Shown here: piece by piece, positions 26,392 to 34,250 of the stretch
Layout of the letters: every line of letters starts with the position of its first letter
How positions within the stretch are numbered: the stretch's first letter is position 1
Origin: an uncultured Bacteroidia bacterium
GTDB taxonomy: Bacteria > Bacteroidota > Bacteroidia > Bacteroidales > UBA932
Direction of reading: 5' to 3'
DNA: 64,000 bases
Assembly: GCA_902801885.1 (NCBI GenBank)
Contig: CADCJX010000009.1
Span: 61,183 to 125,182 of the forward strand
Translations under genes and position numbers: made by a program
The notes under the pieces: generated by a model
The model's input: only the letters and a program-made list of their open reading frames with translations
The model's database searches: none
What the model was told of the DNA's origin: nothing

Positions 26392-27633
26392 ATGAAAAAG
26401 ACTTTGATTCTGGCATGCATGATTGCAACAGCCTTTGTTTCCTGCAGTAAGGAAGACCCGGAAATTACCATCCCTGAGAGGGTGGACATCGTACTGACAA
26501 AGTCAGAGGCCGAAGTGCTGGAGGCCGGGACGGACTTCTCGTTCGACCTGTTCCGGGAAGTGGCCTCCAGGAACGGCTACGGCAACATATTCATTTCACC
26601 TCTCAGCGCCCACATCGCCACCTGCATGCTGGCCAACGGCGCCGAAGGGGAAACATATTCCCAGATAGTAAAGACACTGGGCTATGAAGGCTTCAGTATT
26701 AACGATGTAAATTCAGCCTACAGCACCCTTGTCTCCGGACTGAGAAAGGTCGACACTTCTACAAAGCTGGAGATTGCCAATGCATTATGGGTCAACAAGA
26801 TTTTTCCTGTCAGCAAGACCTTTGCCGACGGAATGGCAAAGAACTATGATGCCAATGTTAAGAATCTTGATTTTGGATCACGGGACGCCGTCAAGACCAT
26901 CAACAAGTGGTGCTCCGACAAAACCGAGAAGATGATTCCGGATTTCCTCAAGGAACTAGAACCGGACGATGTGATGCTCCTTATGAACGCCCTCTACTTC
27001 AACGGGAAGTGGAAGGAGAAATTCGATAAAGCACAGACTGTTGAGGATTCTTTCTCTACCCTGGACTCTAAATCGGTGAAGAAGGAATTCATGCGGATTT
27101 CAAAGAAATTCAGCTATGCCGAGACAGAAGACGAGAAGATCAGGATGTGCGAACTGCCCTACGGCAACGGTGCTTTCGTGATGGACATCATCCTTCCGGA
27201 CCAGGATGTCGATTTCAAGAGTTTCATAGACAAAATGACCGGTGAAGGATGGAAAAACATGTTCACCTATCGCGGGACCCACAAAATCGTGCTGGCCCTG
27301 CCGAAGTTCAAGATGGAGGCTGAATATGACTTGAAGGATGCCCTGTCTGCGATGGGAATGGAACGGGCCTATGACCCGAAAAAGGCCGAACTCAAGAAGA
27401 TGTGCTCAAACGATGACTGGCAGCTCTGGGTGGACAGGACTATACAGAAGTCGGTGATCGAGGTGGATGAAGACGGCAGCAAGGCCGCAGCCGTAACGAC
27501 CCATGTGATAAAGGGAACCACTTCTCCAGGACCCGAAGCAGTCATCAACTTCACCTGCGACCACCCATTCATGTTCATGATCAGGGAGACCACTTCCGGA
27601 GCAATCCTCTTCATGGGTACCTTCACTGAATAG
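26392..27633 (+). CDS. serpin-family protease inhibitor, lipoprotein
   Basis: 413-residue serpin with a lipoprotein signal (MKKTLILACMIATAFVSC). Hallmarks are NIFISPLSAHIATCMLANGA, NALYFNGKWKEKFD, the hinge VDEDGSKAAAVTTHV, and the C-terminal HPFMFMIRETTSGAILFMG. The Gly/Ser/Ala hinge indicates an inhibitory rather than non-inhibitory serpin. Counting from the hinge puts P1 near the Thr of KGTTSPG, which would suit elastase-like proteases, but this is approximate. I chose the ATG at 26392 over an in-frame TTG nine bases upstream. It follows the sigma/beta-barrel pair by 11 bases and is probably in the same transcript. A terminator follows. Confidence 0.9.
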   Translation: MKKTLILACMIATAFVSCSKEDPEITIPERVDIVLTKSEAEVLEAGTDFSFDLFREVASRNGYGNIFISPLSAHIATCMLANGAEGETYSQIVKTLGYEGFSINDVNSAYSTLVSGLRKVDTSTKLEIANALWVNKIFPVSKTFADGMAKNYDANVKNLDFGSRDAVKTINKWCSDKTEKMIPDFLKELEPDDVMLLMNALYFNGKWKEKFDKAQTVEDSFSTLDSKSVKKEFMRISKKFSYAETEDEKIRMCELPYGNGAFVMDIILPDQDVDFKSFIDKMTGEGWKNMFTYRGTHKIVLALPKFKMEAEYDLKDALSAMGMERAYDPKKAELKKMCSNDDWQLWVDRTIQKSVIEVDEDGSKAAAVTTHVIKGTTSPGPEAVINFTCDHPFMFMIRETTSGAILFMGTFTE

Positions 27634-27685
27634 AGTGTCATCGCTTTTGAGCGTTTCGCAGAAATCATTGAATGTCACCATATTA

Positions 27686-27722
27686 CAGAAAGCGCATAGA
27701 CTAATTATCTATGCGTTTTCTG
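27686..27722. terminator. terminator after the serpin gene, second copy of the 37-bp palindrome
   Basis: Stem CAGAAAGCGCATAGA / TCTATGCGTTTTCTG with one G-T pair and a 7-base loop. It shares outline, length and flank sequence with 6400-6436 (CAGAAA-CGC-TAG ... CTA-GCGTTTTCTG). Confidence 0.75.
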
Positions 27723-27741
27723 TATAAAGCTCTAAATCAAC

Positions 27742-27825
27742 TTGTTGCGAAAAACACTTTTTGCGACAATAATCACCTTGCAGGAAAACAGTCACAAATA
27801 ATGACATTTTCCTGCATTTATTGTC
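27742..27825. other. two overlapping hairpins in a non-coding stretch
   Basis: Hairpin A (27742-27769) pairs TTGTTGCGAAAAA with TTTTTGCGACAA with one bulge. Hairpin B (27765-27825) pairs GACAATAA..GCAGGAAAA with TTTTCCTGC..TTATTGTC, with an inner GTCA/TGAC stem. They share bases 27765-27769 and so cannot both be complete. The gap 27634-28137 otherwise holds the terminator at 27686, the tRNA with its terminator and promoter, and the esterase promoter; I see no coding region in it. Confidence 0.5.
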
Positions 27826-27889
27826 TGTATTCCATAAAGTCCTTTCACAGGTCAACAGCCCCGCAACGACCTGCAGGGCCGATTCGTAC

Positions 27890-27925
27890 AAAAACAAAAA
27901 GGCCTTTGCATATCACAAAGGCCTT
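27890..27925 (-). terminator. terminator of tRNA-Gly
   Basis: Read on the minus strand: 10-bp stem AAGGCCTTTG / CAAAGGCCTT with a 7-base loop, followed by TTTTTGTTTTTG. Confidence 0.8.
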
Positions 27926-27929
27926 GGAG

Positions 27930-28002
<73 letters not shown>

Positions 28003-28045
28003 AGTATTTTTGTTTTTGTACTCCCGTTTTGGTAATTCGGGATTG

Positions 28046-28076
28046 CAAAGGTACGATAATTTTGGATAAGACCAAA
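28046..28076 (-). promoter_or_regulatory. promoter of tRNA-Gly
   Basis: On the minus strand a -33 TTTG (28073-28076) and a -7 TACCTTTG (28046-28053) are spaced 19 bp apart, an excellent Bacteroidetes promoter about 45 bases upstream of the tRNA. Confidence 0.75.
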
Positions 28077-28098
28077 TTTTTTTGACTGAAATATTGCG

Positions 28099-28106
28099 TA
28101 TATTTG
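28099..28106 (+). promoter_or_regulatory. -7 element (TATATTTG) for the sialate O-acetylesterase
   Basis: TATATTTG lies 31 bases before the ATG at 28138. A TTTG at 28081-28084 is only 14 bp upstream, shorter than the usual 19. Confidence 0.5.
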
Positions 28107-28137
28107 TGTTTACTGAAAAGAATAACACTCTATAATC

Positions 28138-29562
28138 ATGAAAAAAATCATTTCCTTTCTGGTCCTGGCCCTGCTCGGGACGTCATGGGCAGGGGCAAAG
28201 GTGGCCCTCCCTTCTTTCTTCAGCGACAACATGGTTCTCCAGCAGAACACCGAAGCAGCCATCTGGGGATGGACAGACTCCGGGAAAAAGGTAACAATCA
28301 CCACGACTTGGACCGGCGTCAAGTTTACCGCCGTGCCCGACAAGGACGGGAAATGGAGCACTAAACTCCCCACCCCTGAAGCCGGTGGTCCTTATAAGAT
28401 ATTCATCAATGACGGAGAAAAGCTTACCTTGGAGAACGTCCTGATCGGAGAAGTCTGGTTCTGCTCCGGCCAGTCCAACATGGAGATGCCTGTCAAGGGT
28501 TTCGGCTCGCAACCGGTTGAAGGTTCCTTGGATTTCATCGTCGAAGCCAATCCCAAGACCCCTATCCGCATGTGCACCATCCAGCGCAAAGCATCCCTCA
28601 CCCCTCTGCAGGAAAGTGTGGGCTCATGGCAGGAGAACACAGCGGAAGCAGTCGCTTCCACCAGCGCTACCGCCTATTTCTTTGCAGTAAAACTCCAGAA
28701 AGCCCTGGGCATTCCTGTCGGACTGCTCATTACCGACTGGGGCGGTTCCACGATAGAGACTTGGATCAACCGTGAGACTCTCTCCAGTAAATTCGGGAAA
28801 GAATTCAACCTCGGTTTCCTTGACGGAAGTGAGCTTCCAAAGAACCAGCACCAGACGCCCTGCACCCTGTTCAACGGTCAGGTAGCCCCTCTTATTCCAT
28901 TCACCTTCAAGGGTATGCTTTGGTACCAGGGCGAATCCAACCGTGGAAGGAACGAGCAGTACATCCGTCTTCAGAAGGAATATGTTGCAATGATGAGGGA
29001 TCTTTTCCAGAACCCTGAGGCGCCTTTCTACTTCGTCCAGATCGCTTCGTACCCCTACAGCGCTCCAGACAGTTTTGCCTCCGGCTATTTCTGCGAGGCC
29101 CAGCAGAAATCCCTCGACGTGATTCCCCACAGTGGCATGGCCACGACCCTGGACATTGGTGAATATGGCACCATCCATCCCTGCAAGAAGCAGGAAGTCG
29201 GCTATCGCCTTGCCTACCTTGCCCTGGTCAACGACTATGGCATGAAGGGGATAAACCCGGTAGCCCCGACCTACGAGAGCGTCCGTTTCGAAGATGGCAA
29301 GGCCATAGTGACCATGAAGGTGGACGGCATGGGACTCGCTCCCATGGGCCAGGACCTGAAAGGCTTTGAGATTGCAGGAAAAGACAAGGTGTTCTTCCCT
29401 GCCACCGGAAGGGTCAACGGAAAATCCGTTACCGTAAGCAACCCGAATGTCACGGAACCCGTGGCCGTGCGCTACGGATTCAGGAACTGGACTGTTGGAA
29501 CGCTCTTCAACAGCTATGGAATTCCCGCCGGGCCTTTCCGCACCGACGACTGGGATCTCTAG
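28138..29562 (+). CDS. sialate O-acetylesterase-like SGNH enzyme
   Basis: 474-residue secreted esterase (signal peptide MKKIISFLVLALLGTSWAGA). An N-terminal beta domain is followed by EVWFCSGQSNMEMPV, whose Ser113 in GQSN is the expected nucleophile; MLWYQGESNRGR is the oxyanion/Asn block, and TIHPCKKQEVGYRLAYLAL near the end supplies the His. The family removes O-acetyl groups from sialic acids and acetylated plant glycans. It stands beside, and convergent with, the sialidase locus on the minus strand, which suits de-O-acetylation before sialidase action. The stop codons of this gene and the GH43 gene overlap in a CTAG. Confidence 0.85.
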   Translation: MKKIISFLVLALLGTSWAGAKVALPSFFSDNMVLQQNTEAAIWGWTDSGKKVTITTTWTGVKFTAVPDKDGKWSTKLPTPEAGGPYKIFINDGEKLTLENVLIGEVWFCSGQSNMEMPVKGFGSQPVEGSLDFIVEANPKTPIRMCTIQRKASLTPLQESVGSWQENTAEAVASTSATAYFFAVKLQKALGIPVGLLITDWGGSTIETWINRETLSSKFGKEFNLGFLDGSELPKNQHQTPCTLFNGQVAPLIPFTFKGMLWYQGESNRGRNEQYIRLQKEYVAMMRDLFQNPEAPFYFVQIASYPYSAPDSFASGYFCEAQQKSLDVIPHSGMATTLDIGEYGTIHPCKKQEVGYRLAYLALVNDYGMKGINPVAPTYESVRFEDGKAIVTMKVDGMGLAPMGQDLKGFEIAGKDKVFFPATGRVNGKSVTVSNPNVTEPVAVRYGFRNWTVGTLFNSYGIPAGPFRTDDWDL

Positions 29563-30545
29563 AGTTTCGTAGCCGGAACTCCTTCGAAAGTGATTTTGAC
29601 GGGGAGGATCTTTCCCTCCTCGTCAAATTTCATTTTTTCCACACAGACTACCCTGTTGTTGCCGTCCTTGGAACCCAGGGGATGGCGGTGGTAGACTATG
29701 TAATATTCATCCTTACCGCGTCCCTTGACAACCGAATGGTGTCCTGCGCCGGTGGCTACGTCCATGTCCGACTCGAGGATGGTACCAATACGCTCGAACT
29801 GGCCGAAGGGACTGTCTGAAATGGCATAGGCCACATGGTAATCAGGACCTGTCCATCCGCCCTCGCTCCACATGAAGTAGTACTTTCCTCCACGCTTCAG
29901 CATGAAGGGGCCTTCTACGTAACCCTTGGGAGTGATCTCCTTGAATGTCTCGCCGTCCTCGAAAGGAATGATGCTCTTCAGGTCGTCACCGAGCCTGACC
30001 ATGTTGCAATGACGCCAACCGCCGTAGTACATGTAATAGGAGCCATCGTCATCCTTGAACACGAACTGGTCGATAGGTTGAGCCCCGTTGATGACCTCAT
30101 CGATCAGAGGATGGCCCAGGGCATCCTTGAACGGTCCTGCCGGGTTGTCGGCAGTGGCGACACCTATGCCACCCTCGCCCTTCTCATGCATGTCATTCGC
30201 TCCGAAGTAGAAGTAATAGGTTCCATCTTTCTCTATGACCGACGGAGCCCAGAGCGCCCTGCGAAGCCAGGAAATATTCTCCTGCGAAAGGACTCTTTCA
30301 TGCTTCGTCCAATGGACCAGGTCCTTCGAAGAGAAGGCATCCATGAAAAGCTGTTCATCATAGGGCTTTGAATATGTCGGGTAGATCCAGAACTCTTTCC
30401 CGAAGACGACTCCTTCAGGATCAGCGTACCATCCTTCAAAAAGAGGATTCCCGCTCATCTCGGCAGGTTTGCGCGAACAAGCGCCTACCGACAACGCGAG
30501 GACTAGCACCGCGGCCGGTAATAAAACAGAAAAACTCTTATTCAC
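29559..30545 (-). CDS. GH43-family glycosidase, lipoprotein
   Basis: 328-residue lipoprotein (lipobox VGAC, Cys23) with the five-bladed propeller of GH43-type enzymes. Expected catalytic residues are Asp42 in WYADPEG, Asp159 in PIDQF and Glu211 in YVEGPFM. Family members release arabinose, xylose or galactose from side chains. It is the last gene of the leftward sialidase run, after a 60-codon gene 6 bases upstream. It may belong to a separate sub-operon driven by the promoter at 32097-32104. Confidence 0.85.
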   Translation of the reverse strand: MNKSFSVLLPAAVLVLALSVGACSRKPAEMSGNPLFEGWYADPEGVVFGKEFWIYPTYSKPYDEQLFMDAFSSKDLVHWTKHERVLSQENISWLRRALWAPSVIEKDGTYYFYFGANDMHEKGEGGIGVATADNPAGPFKDALGHPLIDEVINGAQPIDQFVFKDDDGSYYMYYGGWRHCNMVRLGDDLKSIIPFEDGETFKEITPKGYVEGPFMLKRGGKYYFMWSEGGWTGPDYHVAYAISDSPFGQFERIGTILESDMDVATGAGHHSVVKGRGKDEYYIVYHRHPLGSKDGNNRVVCVEKMKFDEEGKILPVKITFEGVPATKL

Positions 30546-30551
30546 GATAAG

Positions 30552-30734
30552 TTATTTTGCTTCTTCAGTGGCTGTATTATTATCTCCTTTGACATCCTTG
30601 AGGACATCCTCATTAAGGACACTCTTGACAGGAGTAGGAATAGAAGTCGAATCAGAAGATTGTGATTTCGGAGGTTTGGGTACGATAACCACCTTTGACG
30701 GGGAGGGATTATCGCTGCTGTAAGATTTTTTCAT
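30552..30734 (-). CDS. 60-residue Ser/Pro/Lys-rich hypothetical protein
   Basis: A short frame from ATG 30734 to TAA 30552 begins MKKSYSSDNPSPSKV and is low-complexity (Ser, Pro, Lys, Val), with no signal peptide or membrane segment. It fits snugly between its neighbours (22 and 6 bases), which is the main reason to call it. Coding status is uncertain. Confidence 0.4.
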   Translation of the reverse strand: MKKSYSSDNPSPSKVVIVPKPPKSQSSDSTSIPTPVKSVLNEDVLKDVKGDNNTATEEAK

Positions 30735-30756
30735 GACGATAAGTATTAAGAGATGA

Positions 30757-31434
30757 TCAATTTCGGTTTGTGCGACGCTTCTTGCCAAGATAGGAATCGA
30801 TTGCATGGACTGCTTCCTGGATGTCGGAAACATCGGTGAAATTCTCCGGATCCGGCTGGGCCGTAAGCCATTTGATGGAATAGAGTCCATAGTCAGTCTT
30901 TATAAAATCCTTTATGGAGATGTTCCCGTCCAGAGCATAGAGTCCAGCTGTCTCCTTGTCGATGGAGTTCTCGAACCTGGCATCACGTGAGGAAAGGTGG
31001 CGGTTGAGATTGTAGACTATCGATGAGCAGGAATCATACGCCCGGATTATCTTCATGGACAAGCCATTGCTCTTGATAGACTGGAAGACGGAAGACATCT
31101 TGAGAAGTTCCAGGGCATCCTGGCTCAAAGAGAAGGAGACATCGGCGAATATCATGCTGGAATGATAATTCACGGAATCTTCAGGACAGCTGTCCAGTGA
31201 ATCCTTGTTGGACAGTATGTACTCTGCGGAAGCCTTCTCCTGGTGCAGGTAGTCAGCCATGATCGAGATATCATCCATATTAGTAACCAGTTCTGATCGG
31301 ACGAGTTCCAAGGAAGACCTGGTCTCTTTCTTCTCCTTGGAACGGTCTATCATCCCTTGGATCGTGAAGGTGATGAAGATTCCGAGGATAACCGAGAGGA
31401 TGTTGCTCAGGAAACTGGTTACGGATTCTTTCAT
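30757..31434 (-). CDS. single-helix inner-membrane protein, DUF6090-like
   Basis: 225 residues. One membrane helix near the N-terminus (about 9-28, LSNILSVILGIFITFTIQGM) is followed by a charged segment and a helical domain. The pattern (N-terminal helix then a KEKKETRSSLELVRSEL stretch) resembles the DUF6090 group of Bacteroidetes membrane proteins; the function is unknown. It lies 13 bases after the YhcH-type gene. Confidence 0.6.
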   Translation of the reverse strand: MKESVTSFLSNILSVILGIFITFTIQGMIDRSKEKKETRSSLELVRSELVTNMDDISIMADYLHQEKASAEYILSNKDSLDSCPEDSVNYHSSMIFADVSFSLSQDALELLKMSSVFQSIKSNGLSMKIIRAYDSCSSIVYNLNRHLSSRDARFENSIDKETAGLYALDGNISIKDFIKTDYGLYSIKWLTAQPDPENFTDVSDIQEAVHAIDSYLGKKRRTNRN

Positions 31435-31447
31435 GGCCGCAAGATTA

Positions 31448-32068
31448 CTACTCAGCGTTCGCTACCTTGATGACGAGTTTCTTAAGTGGCCTGTCATAGA
31501 CGGCGCCGTCAGCAGCAAATGACGGATTGTGCAGATTCTTCGGGAAGAAGACGAAGATAAAAGGCTGATCAGCTTCCTGGGTGTAGTAGACGGTGTCGTC
31601 GGAAAGATAGAAACCGGCCTCGATGAAAGGATCATATTCGCTCAACACCTTCAACTTCGGGCTGTCAGAGGGACAGACTCCCCATTTGACAGGACCTTCT
31701 GTGAGCTGGATGTCGATGTAGTCGTGATGGCCTTCGAGTTTCGTCTCTTCAAAAGGTTTGGGAATATATTCGGAGAAAACGGCATAGCATTTCTTCCCGA
31801 CAAGCTCTGTCGTACCGAATTCTGTGACGCCCGAAAGGACAGGTGCCGTCTTGGAAAGGCATTCAAAAGCGGAATCCCAAAGTTCCGGATTGGCCTTGTA
31901 CTGGCGCATCAGTTCAACATAATCAGTGGAAGGATGGAACGGAACCGTTATACCTTTGTCCTTGAGAAGTTTGGAAGCCATTGTAGCGGCATCGTCCTTC
32001 CTGGTTCCACAGGAAACCGCCGCCGCAAGCGAAGCGATTGATATCATGATGAGGAGTATTCTTTTCAT
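31448..32068 (-). CDS. YhcH/TabA-family sugar anomerase, lipoprotein form
   Basis: 206-residue cupin-like protein of the YhcH/YjgK/YiaL (DUF386) family. E. coli YhcH (NanQ) is known as a sialic-acid anomerase. The family motif EGHHDYIDIQL is at 112-122 and FVFFPKNLHNPSF at 173-185, with Asn where relatives usually have Asp. Unlike the cytoplasmic E. coli proteins it carries a lipoprotein signal (AAAVSC, Cys20), so it would act outside the inner membrane. It sits in the sialidase locus with its own TATATTTG element upstream. Confidence 0.75.
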   Translation of the reverse strand: MKRILLIMISIASLAAAVSCGTRKDDAATMASKLLKDKGITVPFHPSTDYVELMRQYKANPELWDSAFECLSKTAPVLSGVTEFGTTELVGKKCYAVFSEYIPKPFEETKLEGHHDYIDIQLTEGPVKWGVCPSDSPKLKVLSEYDPFIEAGFYLSDDTVYYTQEADQPFIFVFFPKNLHNPSFAADGAVYDRPLKKLVIKVANAE

Positions 32069-32096
32069 TGTATTTGCGTCATGGAATCTATTTTCA

Positions 32097-32104
32097 CAAA
32101 TATA
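32097..32104 (-). promoter_or_regulatory. internal -7 element (TATATTTG) before the YhcH-type gene
   Basis: The minus-strand TATATTTG lies in the 49-base gap after the sialidase-like gene, 28 bases before the ATG at 32068. It may divide the long leftward run into two transcripts. Confidence 0.45.
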
Positions 32105-32117
32105 AGCAATTTACCAG

Positions 32118-33239
32118 TCACTTTCTGAACAGGGCATCAAGTTCTTCAATTTTGAAACGGACAGACACGACGGAATGCTTTTCGGTACCGGGATTGTACT
32201 TGACATAGGTAGTAGCGACAATGGTCCCGTCTGGTAGAAGTTCAAGTCCCGGATAACCGCAGTCAGAGCCAGCAAAACTGTGTAGCAGTTTCACTTTGTA
32301 CTGGCCCGAACGTCCGTCGGTTATGTCGCTCCACGTCCCGACCCAAGCTACGAAATGACCTTTTGTAGGACTGTTCGGTGCCATGTCCCTGAAAACCGAG
32401 ATGATCCTTCCATCAGGAAGATATATTGCCATGTGCCGGTCTCCTGTCAGGCCCCATGGTGTTTCTTTCAGAGGCGTCCAAGTTTTGCCTTCATCCTTGG
32501 AAGTCATCATCAGGGAACATCCCTTTCGCTGGTTCTCACGGGCAAGGCACAGAAGTGTGTTCCCGTCAGGAGAGCGCAGCACGCAGGGCTCACAAGGCGA
32601 CTTATCAGATACCTCTCCAACGAGTTTGGACTCATCCCATGTAAGACCTCCGTCATGTGATACTGACTGCCATAACTTCAGGGGTGCACGATCCTGGTCG
32701 GAATTGCCCCTATGGTACATGCCGAGGTAATCCCCGTTCTTCAGCCTGATTATTGAAGTGAAAGCCATGATGCAAGGCTTCCCCAGCCTGACGATGCTGC
32801 CCCAAGTCTTGCCACCGTCCTCGCTGCAGGAATACCCCATCTCCCTGTAGGTAGCATTGGATTCAAGCTGGGCGAAAACAAACAGGCGCTGCCGACCGTT
32901 TTTGTCGGTGAGCTTATAGATGCTTGGACAGTTGACCATCCCCTTCCACTCCGCAGGAGCGGCTTTGTTCACCCAAGTAAGACCTCCGTCGTAGCTGAAA
33001 CCGATGAAATCAGCAGGTCCTCCATGATTCTTTGACCAAGTACAGATCATGGTTTTGGAATCATCCATAAGTACCGTCGTAGGATGACCGTTGTACAAGT
33101 CAGGGGTACCTGCTGCAATGACCACGTGATGGTCTGTCTTCTCAGAGAAATCCCTCCAAGGCAGGTTCGAGCGGTAATCCTGAGCAGCAGATGAAATGGC
33201 AGTGATCAGGGCAAGGCAAAAAACGAGTATCGATCTCAT
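32118..33239 (-). CDS. secreted BNR/sialidase-superfamily propeller
   Basis: 373-residue secreted protein with four clear Asp-box repeats (SYDGGLTW, SEDGGKTW, SHDGGLTW, SKDEGKTW), the hallmark of six-bladed sialidase propellers. The canonical RIP motif of GH33 is not evident; the matching region reads LYNGHPTTVLMDD. It may therefore be a divergent sialidase or a relative with another specificity. It lies five bases downstream of the DUF4432 gene and shares a locus with a classical GH33 sialidase. Confidence 0.75.
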   Translation of the reverse strand: MRSILVFCLALITAISSAAQDYRSNLPWRDFSEKTDHHVVIAAGTPDLYNGHPTTVLMDDSKTMICTWSKNHGGPADFIGFSYDGGLTWVNKAAPAEWKGMVNCPSIYKLTDKNGRQRLFVFAQLESNATYREMGYSCSEDGGKTWGSIVRLGKPCIMAFTSIIRLKNGDYLGMYHRGNSDQDRAPLKLWQSVSHDGGLTWDESKLVGEVSDKSPCEPCVLRSPDGNTLLCLARENQRKGCSLMMTSKDEGKTWTPLKETPWGLTGDRHMAIYLPDGRIISVFRDMAPNSPTKGHFVAWVGTWSDITDGRSGQYKVKLLHSFAGSDCGYPGLELLPDGTIVATTYVKYNPGTEKHSVVSVRFKIEELDALFRK

Positions 33240-33244
33240 TGTAT

Positions 33245-34240
33245 CTAAATATCAAACAATTCTACATCTATGTTGAAGTCCATGAAAGCTCCTGGATCAA
33301 GGTAGTCCAAGGTTCCTTCGGCGGCGTGGGCAGCCCGGCCGGTCATCTTGCAGCTGGCCGGTTCAAGGCCGAGGACATAGTCACAATTCTCAAACTGCTT
33401 CCATTGCGTAAGATAAGGAAAATCTTGCGAATTGAAATGGAGTGCGATTCCGAATCCAAGTTCCGGGTTGGCCAGCGATACCGTGGTCCTTCCATCATCA
33501 CCTCCGCACATTGAGTGGAAGAAGACCTGCTCAGGATAGCGTTCCTGGGGTCCTTCAATCTTCAGATATGATCCGAATCCTTTCGCAGCAACCTCGTCAC
33601 GAGGCTCAACCGCTGACGAGGGAATGTCCAGGACGGAACCGGGGCTGAGGAACGGATAACCGAAATTGATGTGGAGCATGAGCATGAAGGCTTCCTTGTG
33701 GAATCCTGCGTTCCAGACACGGTTGCGAATGGTGAAACCATTGCCCATTACAGGGATCGAATATTCCCTCTCAAGGATAAGGTTCTGTTTGAATATGCGT
33801 CCGTCTCTTACGAGGCCTTTCACCCTGATTACAGGATTCTCAGATGTCCTGTCCGTGAATGCACAAACCTCCTCAGCCGGAGTGTTGGAAATGGTTCCGT
33901 GAAGTCCGAAGTCCTCTCCGTCAACAGTGCAAGGCGCACCAATGTGCCGGAGACCGCAGGTTGTAAGAAAACCCACGAAAAAACTATCGAGAAAGTCAAA
34001 ACCGATTCCGCGGAAATATTCAGGAGCGACTATTCCGCATTTAGAAAGGTATGACAGGTTGATCCCCTTGTAAGTGAGACGGGAGACGTCCAATCCCCTG
34101 TCCGCCAGGACCTGCATTTCCAGGCCGGATCCGTTCCTTATCTCAAAAGCGCGGACTCCCTTCGCCTTTCCGTCGGAAAAGGTAAAGGGAGTCGCTCCAT
34201 AGAGTTGGGAAGGATGACCGATAAATCTGTCTGTATCCAT
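33245..34240 (-). CDS. DUF4432 / aldose-1-epimerase-like protein
   Basis: 331-residue cytoplasmic protein with the beta-supersandwich look of galactose mutarotases (EMQVLADRGLDVSRLTYKG, then GLRHIGAPCTVDGEDFGLHG, and YVLGLEPASCKMTGRAAHAA). DUF4432 proteins are presumed sugar epimerases or mutarotases. It lies between a metallophosphoesterase and a sialidase-like gene, with gaps of 10 and 5 bases, so it probably handles the sugar freed in this pathway. Confidence 0.75.
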   Translation of the reverse strand: MDTDRFIGHPSQLYGATPFTFSDGKAKGVRAFEIRNGSGLEMQVLADRGLDVSRLTYKGINLSYLSKCGIVAPEYFRGIGFDFLDSFFVGFLTTCGLRHIGAPCTVDGEDFGLHGTISNTPAEEVCAFTDRTSENPVIRVKGLVRDGRIFKQNLILEREYSIPVMGNGFTIRNRVWNAGFHKEAFMLMLHINFGYPFLSPGSVLDIPSSAVEPRDEVAAKGFGSYLKIEGPQERYPEQVFFHSMCGGDDGRTTVSLANPELGFGIALHFNSQDFPYLTQWKQFENCDYVLGLEPASCKMTGRAAHAAEGTLDYLDPGAFMDFNIDVELFDI

Positions 34241-34250
34241 CCTTGATAAA

